Source: Solirubrobacteraceae bacterium (GTDB lineage Bacteria; Actinomycetota; Thermoleophilia; Solirubrobacterales; Solirubrobacteraceae). Taken from it: 64,000 nucleotides of DNA. Made by a program: the position numbers and the translations under genes. The notes under the pieces are model-generated. The model did no database searches and was not told the origin of the DNA. It saw only the letters and a program-made list of their open reading frames with translations. Positions 19,254 to 27,682 of the stretch are shown piece after piece (position 1 is the stretch's first letter; every line of letters begins with the position of its first letter). The stretch lies in assembly GCA_017882455.1 (NCBI GenBank), contig JADGPL010000008.1, positions 78,107 to 142,106 of the forward strand, read 5' to 3'.

Positions 19254-20294
19254 TCAGCCGAGGACGAGCTCGGCGGCCGTGCGCAGCGTCGCAGCGTCGC
19301 CCGAGATCAACAGCGTCGTGACGATCGACTCGCGCCAGCGCTCCAGGTCCTCGCGGATCTTCTCGCGCGGGCCGATCAACGCCAATTCCTCGATCAGGCG
19401 GCGCGGCACCTTCGCCGCCGCCTCCTCCTTGTGCCCCGAGAGGTAGAGCTCGGCTATCTCATCGACCTCCGCCTCATAGCCCATGTGGATCGGCACATTG
19501 GCGTGGAAGTTCGTCCCTTTCGCGCCCATCCCGCCGAAGTACAGGGCATAGAAGGGCCGCAGCGCATCAGCCGCCGCATCGATGTCATCCGAGATGATGA
19601 AGGGAACCGTCGCCGCCACCTCGAAGTCCTCAGGGCCGCGCCGCGCGCCGGGACGGGCGAAACCCTCCTGCAGCGACGGGGTGTACAGGCCCTCGCTGGA
19701 CGGCGAGAAGAACAGCGCAAGCCAGCCGTCGCACAGCTCCGCGCACAGCGCGATGTTCTTCGGGCCCTCCGCCCCGAGATAGATCGGGATGTCCTCGCGC
19801 AGGGGGTGGATCGAGGACTTCAGCGGCTTGCCCAGGCCGGTGCCGTCCGGGAGGGGCAGCTCGTAGTGCGGGCCGGGCGCCTGCAGCGGGCCCCTGCGGG
19901 CCCAGACCTCGCGCAGGATCGCGATGTACTCACGGGTGCGCGCTAGCGGCTTGGCGAAGGGCATGCCATACCAGCCCTCCACCACCTGCGGTCCCGAGAC
20001 ACCCAGGCCAAGGATGAACCTGCCGCCGGAGAGGTGATCGAGCGTCATCGCCGCCATCGCCGTCGCCGTCGGCTGGCGAGCCGACATCTGCACGATCGCC
20101 GTGCCGAGCTTCACCCGCTCGGTCGACGCGCCCCACCATGCAAGCGGCGTCAGGCAGTCCGAGCCGTATGCCTCCGCCGTCCAGATCGAGTCGAAGCCCA
20201 GCCGCTCCGCCTCGGCCACCGCCTCGGCCGCACCGGGGGGCGGGCCGCCCGCCCAGTAGCCGGTGTTCAGACCGAGCTTCAGCTCCCCAGCCAT
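19254..20294 (-). CDS. F420-dependent LLM-class oxidoreductase
   Basis: A 346-residue (beta/alpha)8 luciferase-like monooxygenase-fold protein. Marks of the actinobacterial F420-using group are the N-terminal LGLNTGYW...AVAEAERLGFDSIWTAEAYGSD, then TERVKLGTAIVQMSARQPTATAMAAMTLDHLSGGRFILGLGVSGPQVVEGWYG. These enzymes move hydride between cofactor F420 and varied substrates; the substrate here cannot be inferred. It stands alone between the GGDEF gene and the O-methyltransferase. Confidence 0.88.
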   Translation of the reverse strand: MAGELKLGLNTGYWAGGPPPGAAEAVAEAERLGFDSIWTAEAYGSDCLTPLAWWGASTERVKLGTAIVQMSARQPTATAMAAMTLDHLSGGRFILGLGVSGPQVVEGWYGMPFAKPLARTREYIAILREVWARRGPLQAPGPHYELPLPDGTGLGKPLKSSIHPLREDIPIYLGAEGPKNIALCAELCDGWLALFFSPSSEGLYTPSLQEGFARPGARRGPEDFEVAATVPFIISDDIDAAADALRPFYALYFGGMGAKGTNFHANVPIHMGYEAEVDEIAELYLSGHKEEAAAKVPRRLIEELALIGPREKIREDLERWRESIVTTLLISGDAATLRTAAELVLG

Positions 20295-20342
20295 GGACGC
20301 GAGACTACAGGCTCGGCGTGGCGATCCGCGGCCCGGGACGCG

Positions 20343-21020
20343 TCACTCCTGGACGGGATCGATCAGCGCGAGCGTGAAGCCGTCATAGCCCTTGGCTCCG
20401 ACCGTCTGGATCGTCGTCGCGCTCACGTGCGACTCGCGCGCAAGCGCCTGGTGGAAGCGGCGCATCCCCTCCACCCCCGGGTCGCCGCTGTCGGGATCGA
20501 CCAGTGCGCCATCGCGCACCACGTTGTCCACCACGATCGCCCCGCCCGGGCGCGTGAGCTGCAGCGCCTGCTCGAAGTACTCGGGCGTGCGCTCCTTGTC
20601 CGCGTCGATGAACACCAGGTCAAACGACTCGCCGCCCTCGGCGATGAGCTGCTCGAGGGACTCGAGCGCCGGCCCCACCCGCACCTCCACCATTGCCGAG
20701 AGGCCCGCATGCTCGATGCTCGCGCTCGCCACCTCCGCATAGCGCGCATAGAGCTCGATCGTGATCAGACGCCCCCCAGAGGGCAGTGCCCGTGCGAGCC
20801 AGATCGAGCTGTAGCCGCCGAGCGTCCCCAGCTCCAGGATCCTGCTCGCGTGGTGAATTCGTGCGAGCAGGTAGAGCAGCTTGCCCTGAGCGGGGGTCAC
20901 GGCGATCGGCGGCAGACCCGCCGCGGCGCTCGCGCGCAGCGCCGCGTCCAGGGCCTCGTCCGGGCCGATCAGCAGATCCTCGACATAGGCGTCCACGTCG
21001 TTCCAGCGCTGCTCGCTCAT
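20343..21020 (-). CDS. SAM-dependent class I (COMT-like) O-methyltransferase
   Basis: A 225-residue methyltransferase of the family 3 (caffeoyl-CoA-like) group. SAM-binding motif I ILELGTLGGYSSIWLARAL is near residues 62-80, the acidic ITIEL follows, LVFIDADKERTPEYFEQAL is the metal/substrate region, and GGAIVVDNVVRDG follows it. These proteins methylate catechol-like hydroxyls with a divalent metal. The ATG overlaps the stop of the upstream VOC gene (ATGA), so the pair is co-translated. Confidence 0.9.
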   Translation of the reverse strand: MSEQRWNDVDAYVEDLLIGPDEALDAALRASAAAGLPPIAVTPAQGKLLYLLARIHHASRILELGTLGGYSSIWLARALPSGGRLITIELYARYAEVASASIEHAGLSAMVEVRVGPALESLEQLIAEGGESFDLVFIDADKERTPEYFEQALQLTRPGGAIVVDNVVRDGALVDPDSGDPGVEGMRRFHQALARESHVSATTIQTVGAKGYDGFTLALIDPVQE

Positions 21021-21685
21021 CGCGACGCCTGCGCCCGCTCGTCCGGGCTCATCAACGCAAGCGGAACCGTCAGGCCGGCCGAGCGACGCACCGTCGCTAT
21101 CCGCCGGCCCGGCTGGACGGCCGTACGGATCTCGCCAGCGCTGTCCCCGAGCGAACGCACCGTCACATCGAGATCCTCCACGAGCAGCGCAAGACCCCAG
21201 AAGCGTGCCGGGCGATGCGGGCCGCCCGCGCGCGCCACGATCTCCGCGGGCTCCTGCACCAGCTCGAGGATCTCCCGGCCGAGCCTGAAGAACGCCTGCC
21301 GCGGCGCGCCCGCCGGGGTCGGCTGCTCGCGCACGCGCCGGAGGTCGAGCCCAGCGGCCTTCAGCGTCTCCACGCTGCGTTCGAAGAAGGGTGTCATCGC
21401 CACCACGTGATCGATCGCGCGCGCGCCGTTTGGATGGGTGCCGGCCTCCTCCTTGCCCTCTGCAGGGGCCGGGCGCTCGGAGGCGGTGGTCGGCAGCCCG
21501 TCGAGCTCGGTGCTGTGGATATCGCGCAGCGACCAGCCCACGATCCCGCGGCCGGACCCGGACCCCGTGAAGCGGATGCGCACCCCGCCCAGCAGGCAGC
21601 TCTCGCCGTCGAGCGCAAAGCCGAGCGCCTCCCAGGCGGCGGGCTCCTCCGCGAGTGTCAGCTCATCGATCGTCGTGGCGCCCAT
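21017..21685 (-). CDS. VOC (glyoxalase-like) superfamily protein
   Basis: A 222-residue protein with a vicinal-oxygen-chelate-type fold: IDHVVAMTPFFERSVETLKAAGLDLRRVRE and LVQEPAEIVARAGGPHRPARFWGLALLVEDLDVTV are two betaalpha-beta-beta modules. It resembles the glyoxalase-like domain family widespread in actinobacteria, of unknown substrate. It is the first gene of a two-gene unit with the O-methyltransferase. Confidence 0.78.
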   Translation of the reverse strand: MGATTIDELTLAEEPAAWEALGFALDGESCLLGGVRIRFTGSGSGRGIVGWSLRDIHSTELDGLPTTASERPAPAEGKEEAGTHPNGARAIDHVVAMTPFFERSVETLKAAGLDLRRVREQPTPAGAPRQAFFRLGREILELVQEPAEIVARAGGPHRPARFWGLALLVEDLDVTVRSLGDSAGEIRTAVQPGRRIATVRRSAGLTVPLALMSPDERAQASR

Positions 21686-21744
21686 CGCAGCTCAACGTAC
21701 ATCTTCCGCTGGTGAGCGCATCCGCGCAGGCATAAGCTGATCGT

Positions 21745-22026
21745 ATGCAAGATCGCTCATCGCAGCACGAAACACGCCGCTCGGTGCTGGTCGTGATCCG
21801 CTACGTGCTCCCCGGCGTCGTCTCGCTCGCGGGGCTCGTAATCATGGCCATGGGCAGCGAAACCGACCTCGAGGGCGGCGCCAGCATCCTCAGCGCCGGC
21901 CTGGGCATCTACCTCATCAACTGGCTGTTCCGCATCGGCGCCGCCGGCGACCGCGACCGCGACCGCGAGGACGCGGCCCGCGAGTACTTCGACCAGCACG
22001 GCCGCTGGCCCGACGGGCAGCTGTGA
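21745..22026 (+). CDS. Small two-helix membrane protein
   Basis: A 93-residue protein with two membrane helices (LVVIRYVLPGVVSLAGLVIMAMG and GASILSAGLGIYLINWLFRIG) and a charged tail (DRDREDAAREYFDQHGRWP). No family recognised. A TAAGCT hexamer ends six bases before the ATG, so the mRNA could be leaderless. It lies just upstream of the ATP-grasp operon on the same strand and may be its first gene. Confidence 0.7.
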   Translation: MQDRSSQHETRRSVLVVIRYVLPGVVSLAGLVIMAMGSETDLEGGASILSAGLGIYLINWLFRIGAAGDRDRDREDAAREYFDQHGRWPDGQL

Positions 22027-22103
22027 CAGGTGAGCATCGCGGACCCCCGGAGTTTCTCCATTCGTCGAAGGTGAAAGCGCACCCAGCGCGGGAGAATCCC
22101 CGG

Positions 22104-23747
22104 GTGAGCTCAAGGGCACCCACACCGGCCCTTGACGCCCGCGGGGAGGAGGAGGCGATCGACTCCTACCGCCCGCAGGCGCCCTTCCTCGACGAGCTGT
22201 TCGAGCTCGACGGCACGCCGCGCCCAACCGCCAGGGCGCTCGTGGAGGAGCTCAGGCGACTTGGCCCGGCCGGGCTGATCGAGGCGGGCCGTCGGCGCGA
22301 CGCGATCTTCATGCAGCAGGGCATCACCTTCGAGACCAGCGGCGGCGGCGGCGCGACGCACGAACGGCCATTTCCGCTCGACCTCGTGCCACGCGTGCTC
22401 AGCGGCCAGGAATGGCGCGACATCAAGCGCGGCCTGGCCCAGCGCATCCGCGCGCTCAACCACTTCGTCGACGACGTCTACCACGCCCGCGAGATCGTGC
22501 GCGAGGGCCTCGTGCCGTGGCGGCTGGTCGTCTCCTGCTCGCACTTCGCTCGCGCCGTCCACGGCATCCGCCCGCCCGGAGGCGTCTACACGCATGTGGC
22601 CGGCTGCGACCTCGTTCGCCACAGCGACGGCACCTGGAAGGTGATCGAGGACAACGTGCGCATTCCCTCCGGCATCTCCTACGTGCTGGAGAACCGCGCC
22701 GCGATGGCACGCCTCGTGCCCGAGCTGTTCGCCTCCTACCGCGTGCGCCCCGTCGACCACTACCCGCAGCTGCTGCTGCGCGCGCTGCGCTCGGTGGCGC
22801 CATCGGCCGAGAGCGAGGCCACGGTCGTGGTGTGGACCCCCGGCCCGGCCAACCCGGCCTACTTCGAGCACGCCTTCCTCGCCCGCCAGATGGGCGTCGA
22901 GCTGGTCGAGGCATCCGACCTCGTCGTCCGCGACGACGTCCTCTACATGCGCACCACGCGCGGCCTCGAGCGCGCCCACGCCGTCTATCGCCGCCTCGAC
23001 GACGACTTCGTCGACCCGCTCGAGTTCCGCTCCGACTCGCTGCTCGGCGTGCCCGGGCTGGTGCGCGCCTACCGTGCCGGCAGCGTGGCGATCGCCAACG
23101 CGTTCGGTACCGGCGTGGCCGATGACAAGGCGATCTACTGCTTCGTCCCCGACATGATCCGCTTCTACCTGGGGGAGGAGCCGATCCTCGAAAACGTCAA
23201 GACCTATCTACTGTCCGACCCCGAGGTGCTCGAGCACGTGCTCGGGCGCCTCGACCAGCTCGTGATCAAGCCCACAGGCGAGTCCGGCGGGCGCGGTGTG
23301 ATGATCGGACCGCATGCCGAGGAGGCCGAGATCGCGCGCATGCGAGACGTCATCAGCGCCCACCCCGAACGCTGGATCGCGCAGGACGTCGTGCGCCTGT
23401 CCACCGTGCCCACCGTCGGCATCGACGGCGTGCTCGCGCCCCGCCACGTCGACCTGCGCCCGTTCGCCGTCTTCGGCGAGCGCATCGACATCGTGCCCGG
23501 AGGCCTCACGCGCGTCGCCCTCGATGACGGCTCGCTGATCGTCAACTCCTCGCGCGGCGGCGGCTCCAAGGACACGTGGGTGCTCGAGGACGGCGATGAC
23601 GCCGACCGCGCCGGCCCGCCGATCGCCGACACCCAGCCCCCGGCGCTCCCCGACCTGCGCTACGGCGCCTGGACCGGGCAGCAGCAGCAACAACAGCAAT
23701 TGCATCCGCCGTCTCCGCAGGGCCCGCAGCGCAGGAAGACCCTCTGA
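22104..23747 (+). CDS. Circularly permuted ATP-grasp protein
   Basis: A type 2 circularly permuted ATP-grasp enzyme (DUF404/DUF407 group), expected to form peptide-type amide bonds at ATP cost. Marks are LDELFELDGTPRPTARALVEEL, FMQQGITFE, PFPLDLVPRVLSGQEWRDIKRGLAQRIRALNHFVDDVY, VIEDNVRIPSGISYVLENR, and the metal/ATP region LVIKPTGESGGRGVMIG. The frame is open from GTG 22023, overlapping the previous stop; GTG 22104 has a GGGAG nine bases upstream and gives a more usual N-terminus. The C-terminus ends in an unusual poly-Gln stretch. The stop overlaps the next start (TGATG). Confidence 0.88.
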   Translation: MSSRAPTPALDARGEEEAIDSYRPQAPFLDELFELDGTPRPTARALVEELRRLGPAGLIEAGRRRDAIFMQQGITFETSGGGGATHERPFPLDLVPRVLSGQEWRDIKRGLAQRIRALNHFVDDVYHAREIVREGLVPWRLVVSCSHFARAVHGIRPPGGVYTHVAGCDLVRHSDGTWKVIEDNVRIPSGISYVLENRAAMARLVPELFASYRVRPVDHYPQLLLRALRSVAPSAESEATVVVWTPGPANPAYFEHAFLARQMGVELVEASDLVVRDDVLYMRTTRGLERAHAVYRRLDDDFVDPLEFRSDSLLGVPGLVRAYRAGSVAIANAFGTGVADDKAIYCFVPDMIRFYLGEEPILENVKTYLLSDPEVLEHVLGRLDQLVIKPTGESGGRGVMIGPHAEEAEIARMRDVISAHPERWIAQDVVRLSTVPTVGIDGVLAPRHVDLRPFAVFGERIDIVPGGLTRVALDDGSLIVNSSRGGGSKDTWVLEDGDDADRAGPPIADTQPPALPDLRYGAWTGQQQQQQQLHPPSPQGPQRRKTL

Positions 23748-24682
23748 TGCTCGCGCGGATCGCGCACGAGCTCTACTGGCTGGGGCGCAACCTGGCGCGC
23801 GCCGAGTTCACCGCCCGCGCCGTGGAGGCCGTCTTCCAGGCCGAGCTGCAGGGCACCTCCGACGCCGCGCCCGGCGTCAGCTTCGGCTCGGGCGGACTGC
23901 TGGCGATGTTCGGCGACGTCGATGAAAGCCAGCACTCGAGCCAGGCGCTCGGCCAGCTCACGCTCGACGCCGAGCGCCCTGGCTCGATGCTCGCCTCGAT
24001 CGAGCGCGCGCGCGAGGGCGCGCGCACCGTGCGCGACGTGATCAGCGCCGAGATGTGGGAGGCGATCAACACGACCGCCCTGGGCCTCCGTGGCGGCGGG
24101 CAGCCGGGATGGACCGCGCCCGCCGGCCCCTACCTGGCCTCGCAGTACGTCAAGGAGCGCACCGCGCTGATCTGGGGGGTGTCCAACCGCACGATGCTGC
24201 GCGACGAGGCCAAGTGCTTCCTCGACGCCGGCGGGCTGATCGAGATCTCCGACATGGTCCTGCGCATGCTGCGGATCGCGATGCCGCCCGGGGACAGCGC
24301 ACCGGCCGACGGCCAGGCCCTGATCCTGCTCCAGGCCGTGGGCGGCTTTCACGCCTACCTGCGCGCCGTCACCGCGCCTCCCAACGCCCACCCGGTCGCA
24401 CGCTTCCTGCTGTTCGAGCGCGCCTACCCCGACAGCGTGGCCGCCTGCGTGGACTCGCTCAACGACGTCTTCACGATGGCCGACGCCGGCCCGCGCAACT
24501 CCAAGCCCGTGCTGCGCGTCAGCCGACTGGCCGCCGACCTAGACTTCCAGCGCCGCGCCCTTCCCGACGGAGCCGAGTTGACCGACATCTGCAAACAGAC
24601 CCAGCAGGAGCTCGCGCGCATCGACCAGGACGTGGCCGAGCGATACTTCGCCGGCGCCGCGTCGGCCGGCCTGAGGAGGTGA
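23747..24682 (+). CDS. Alpha-E domain protein (DUF403)
   Basis: A 311-residue all-helical alpha-E protein: MLARIAHELYWLGRNLARAEFTARAVEAVF at the N-terminus, ARTVRDVISAEMWEAINTT, and AHPVARFLLFERAYPDSVAACVDSL are the family signatures. Alpha-E proteins almost always sit beside circularly permuted ATP-grasp and transglutaminase genes, as here, and are presumed to act in the same uncharacterised peptide-synthesis or peptide-modification system. Translation is coupled to the ATP-grasp gene by a TGATG overlap. Confidence 0.9.
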   Translation: MLARIAHELYWLGRNLARAEFTARAVEAVFQAELQGTSDAAPGVSFGSGGLLAMFGDVDESQHSSQALGQLTLDAERPGSMLASIERAREGARTVRDVISAEMWEAINTTALGLRGGGQPGWTAPAGPYLASQYVKERTALIWGVSNRTMLRDEAKCFLDAGGLIEISDMVLRMLRIAMPPGDSAPADGQALILLQAVGGFHAYLRAVTAPPNAHPVARFLLFERAYPDSVAACVDSLNDVFTMADAGPRNSKPVLRVSRLAADLDFQRRALPDGAELTDICKQTQQELARIDQDVAERYFAGAASAGLRR

Positions 24683-24689
24683 GCCGCCC

Positions 24690-25565
24690 GTGCACTTCGC
24701 GATCCGCTTCCTCACCGAATATCACTACGACGCACCGGTCACCGACAACCTGAACGCCCTGCGGGTGCGCCCCGCCACGACCTCCACGCAACGCTGCGAC
24801 GAGTTCCACACCCGCATCGAGCCCGAGGCGCGCGTCAGCCGCCACCTCGACTACTTCGGCACCGAGGTGATCGAGTTCGGCATCCCCACCAGCCACGAGC
24901 AGCTCACCATCGACGTTCGCGCGCGGGTCGTCACCTCGGCGCCACCCGATCCGCCCGAGGGCTCGTGGGACGGGCTGCTCACCCCCGCCTACTTCGACGC
25001 CGCCGGCGAGTTCGCCCTGCCCTGGCAGGACCAGCCCTCGATCGCCGGCCTCGAGAGCCTGCACGACGCGCTCGAGGCAGAGTGCCCGCTGGAGACCCTC
25101 GAAACGCTGTGCGAGCTGATTCCCGACCGCTTCGAGTACCGGCCCGGGGCGACCTACGTGGGCTCGACCGTGAGCGACCTGCTCGACATGGGCGCGGGCG
25201 TCTGCCAGGACTTCGTGCACCTCTCCCTCGTGCTCCTGCGCCGCCGCGGAATCGCCGCGCGCTACGTCTCCGGCTACCTGTGGGCCGCCCCCCACGACGA
25301 GGGCGCCGACTCGATGGAGCTCGACACCCACGCCTGGCTCGAGGCGCTGCTGCCGTGCAGCGACGGCCGTGGAGAGCCGGTTTGGGTGAGCGCCGACCCC
25401 ACCAACCGCGGACTCGCCGGCGAGGCGCACGTGAAGATCGGTCATGGCCGCTTCTACTCCGACGTGCCTCCGGTCAAGGGGCTCTACATGGGCGGCGCCA
25501 CCTCCCAGCTCGAGGCCGCCGTGACCATGTCGCGACTGGACCCGCAGACGAGCGCGCGCGCCTGA
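24690..25565 (+). CDS. Transglutaminase-like protease with bacterial N-terminal domain
   Basis: A 291-residue cysteine-protease-fold protein. The N-terminal beta domain (FAIRFLTEYHYDAPVTDNLNALRVRP) is the bacterial transglutaminase-like N region. The catalytic triad is Cys in GAGVCQDFVHLSL, His in LDTHAWLEALL and Asp in VSADPTNRGL. Proteins of this type in the ATP-grasp/alpha-E context are proposed peptidases or amidases of the ligated product. GTG start, seven bases after the alpha-E stop; last gene of the operon. Confidence 0.9.
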   Translation: MHFAIRFLTEYHYDAPVTDNLNALRVRPATTSTQRCDEFHTRIEPEARVSRHLDYFGTEVIEFGIPTSHEQLTIDVRARVVTSAPPDPPEGSWDGLLTPAYFDAAGEFALPWQDQPSIAGLESLHDALEAECPLETLETLCELIPDRFEYRPGATYVGSTVSDLLDMGAGVCQDFVHLSLVLLRRRGIAARYVSGYLWAAPHDEGADSMELDTHAWLEALLPCSDGRGEPVWVSADPTNRGLAGEAHVKIGHGRFYSDVPPVKGLYMGGATSQLEAAVTMSRLDPQTSARA

Positions 25566-25572
25566 GCCGCGC

Positions 25573-26550
25573 TCAGCCGTGGTAGCGGGCGATCACTTCG
25601 GTGAACGCGTAGGGCTGCTGGGCGATCCCGCTGCAGGAGTCCGAGCTGCCTTCCCCGGGCGCGCAGGGACGGTCGCGGTTGAGCGACCAGAAGGCGAGGC
25701 GCCCGAGGTGGCGCAGCTGGGCGAAGGACAGCATCGTGTCGAAGTCTTCGAGGCTCACCGTCTCCGAGGCTTCATCGGTTTCCCCGTTCATCGACGAGAT
25801 GCCAGCGTGCTCGTAGGCCGTGGCCGCCGAGATCGGATAGGCGGAGACGAGGTCCTGCACGAGCCCTTCCACGGCCCTGGTGGAGGCGTGGCCCATGTCC
25901 GTGAGCGCGGGACCGAAGTCGAACGGCATCAGCGTCCAGACCGTGGGCTGAAAGCCGATCACGGCGGCGTCCGCTATCAGGCTCCTGCCGTCCCTGTCCG
26001 GGCCGGATTCTTCGGTCCCGACCGTGATCGAGATCTCCAGTCCCGGGTTGGCCCGCTGCACGCTCGCGAGCGCTTCCACGACCCGTTTGCGGACCTTCTT
26101 GCTGGTGAGCTCGCCATGCTCGATGTCGACGTCGATCGCCTTCAGCGAGTAGGCGTCGATCACCTTCTGGTAGGCCCCCGCCAACGCCGAGACGCTCTTG
26201 CACGAGTTGCCGAGCTTCTTTCCGCTCCAGCCGCCGAAGGAGACGACCACGTCCCCGCCCGCCGCACGGATGCTTTCGATCGCCGCCTGGTCGGATCCGC
26301 CCAGCAGCGGCCGCGTGCCATCCCATGTCGGGTTGCACGCCCCGTGGGAGAGGATGAAGGCCAGCGTCAGGTCCTTGATCCCCGTGTTGGCCAGCACCGA
26401 GGCCGGCGGCTGCGGATTGCCCCAGCCCAGGTACTCATACGGCGCCGCCAGCTCGACCGGCTGCGTGGCGGCCGTGGCGAGCGACACGCCCGAGCTGAGC
26501 GCGCCGCACATCAGGCCGAGCGCGGCCCACGCCAAGCCTGCACGGGCCAT
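25573..26550 (-). CDS. Secreted GH18-type chitinase-like protein
   Basis: A secreted glycoside hydrolase family 18 protein. After a signal peptide (ARAGLAWAALGLMCGALSSGVSLATAA) comes a TIM barrel with GDVVVSFGGWSGKKLG and the catalytic DxDxE strand IDVDIEHGEL. The NPGLEISITVGTE and GHASTRAVEGLVQDL segments match actinobacterial chitinase-like GH18s. ATG 26550 is chosen because GGGGAGG lies upstream, though 12 bases is a long spacing; ATG 26574 is the alternative. The longer ORF to 26742 overlaps the next gene and is unlikely. Confidence 0.85.
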   Translation of the reverse strand: MARAGLAWAALGLMCGALSSGVSLATAATQPVELAAPYEYLGWGNPQPPASVLANTGIKDLTLAFILSHGACNPTWDGTRPLLGGSDQAAIESIRAAGGDVVVSFGGWSGKKLGNSCKSVSALAGAYQKVIDAYSLKAIDVDIEHGELTSKKVRKRVVEALASVQRANPGLEISITVGTEESGPDRDGRSLIADAAVIGFQPTVWTLMPFDFGPALTDMGHASTRAVEGLVQDLVSAYPISAATAYEHAGISSMNGETDEASETVSLEDFDTMLSFAQLRHLGRLAFWSLNRDRPCAPGEGSSDSCSGIAQQPYAFTEVIARYHG

Positions 26551-26705
26551 CGGCCGAGACCCCCTCCCCACCATTGGCTGCAGGATACACGCGCCAGCTT
26601 TGCCGTCTTGTGTCTTTCGACTGGCTGGCGATGCCACCGTGGCGCCCGCTCTCGGGCGGCAGCGAGCGGCCGTGAACAGGTTCCAGGCGAGGACGCCCAG
26701 GCGCC

Positions 26706-27179
26706 TCAGGCGCGCGCCGCGGGCAGGGTGTAGACGAGCCATGGCTCGCGCACCCCGCCGACGCGGTCATAGACGGCTTGGGCGCGGCGATTGTCGGGCG
26801 CCGTCTGCCATTCGAGCCTGACCGCTTTGCGGTCGCCACAGCGCTGCAGGCATTCCTCGATCAGGCGCCGCGCCAGGCCCGAGCCGCGCGCGGCAGGGAT
26901 GACATAGAGGTCGTTCATGATCCCGATCCGGGCCGCCTCGGTCGTGTCCCAGCTCCAGAAGATCGTGGCGAAGCCCACCGCCTCGCCGCGCTCGTCGCGC
27001 GCGATCAGCTGCATCCCCTCCAGATCGGGGTCGGCCAGCAGCGAGCGGGAGAGCGCGAGCAGCTGCTCATCGCCGGGCGCCGTGTCGTAGAAGTCGCAGT
27101 AGGCGCGCATCAGCACCAGCAGGTCCGCCACGTCCTCGGCGGCGGCCGTCGCGATCGTGAGATCATCGAGAGATGGCAC
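26706..27179 (-). CDS. GNAT-family N-acetyltransferase
   Basis: A 157-residue acetyltransferase with the GNAT acetyl-CoA loop: AVGFATIFWSWDTTEAARIGIMNDLYVIPAARGSGLARRLIEECLQRCGD is motifs D-A, ending in the R/Q-x-x-G-x-G/A variant RGSGLA. Motif B follows (VRLEWQTAPDNRRAQAVYDRVGG). It probably acetylates a small amine or antibiotic-like substrate that cannot be named from sequence. Confidence 0.88.
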   Translation of the reverse strand: MPSLDDLTIATAAAEDVADLLVLMRAYCDFYDTAPGDEQLLALSRSLLADPDLEGMQLIARDERGEAVGFATIFWSWDTTEAARIGIMNDLYVIPAARGSGLARRLIEECLQRCGDRKAVRLEWQTAPDNRRAQAVYDRVGGVREPWLVYTLPAARA

Positions 27180-27309
27180 CGCACGAGGATGCTAACTCAG
27201 GGCTGGCGGCGCGTGAGCGCATGCCCGGCGCCGCCTCCCGCGCCCACCGCAGCCCGCCGCGCCTCCGGCGGCCACCGCGGCGGCCACGGCGGCGGAGGGC
27301 GTCAACGGC

Positions 27310-27660
27310 TCAGCCTGAAGGCGTCTCGCGACTCAGCGCGAACGGGCTGCCCTCGCTGTCCTTGCAGATCGCCCAACGCTCGCCGGGATGCACAACGGTG
27401 CCTCCCAGCGCTGTGACCTGCTCGAGCGTCGCCGGAATGTCCGCCACCGCGAAGTAGGGCAGCGAGAAGGAGTCGCCCGGACCGCGACCGCGCTGATGCA
27501 CACCGAGGGCCGGCGACCCGGCCGGGGTCTGCCAGCCTTCGCCGTCAGCAGCCTCGCGCGCCTGCAGCTCCACACCGAGAACGCCGCTCCAGAAGCGCAG
27601 CGCACGCTCGGGATCGTCGGCAGGGAACTCGATCAGCGAAAACGCGGACACCCCATGCAC
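27310..27660 (-). CDS. VOC (glyoxalase/bleomycin-resistance-like) protein
   Basis: A 116-residue single-domain VOC protein: FSLIEFPADDPERALRFWSGVLGVELQAREA at the N-terminus and FAVADIPATLEQVTALGGTVVHPGERWAICKDSEGSPFALS at the C-terminus. The N-terminal metal-ligand His is replaced (IEFPA), while Glu is not evident at the end, so the metal-dependent glyoxalase activity is doubtful. Substrate unknown. It follows the Ig-like operon by 22 bp on the same strand. Confidence 0.82.
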   Translation of the reverse strand: MHGVSAFSLIEFPADDPERALRFWSGVLGVELQAREAADGEGWQTPAGSPALGVHQRGRGPGDSFSLPYFAVADIPATLEQVTALGGTVVHPGERWAICKDSEGSPFALSRETPSG

Positions 27661-27682
27661 GATAACGCTCGGAGCCCGCCAT

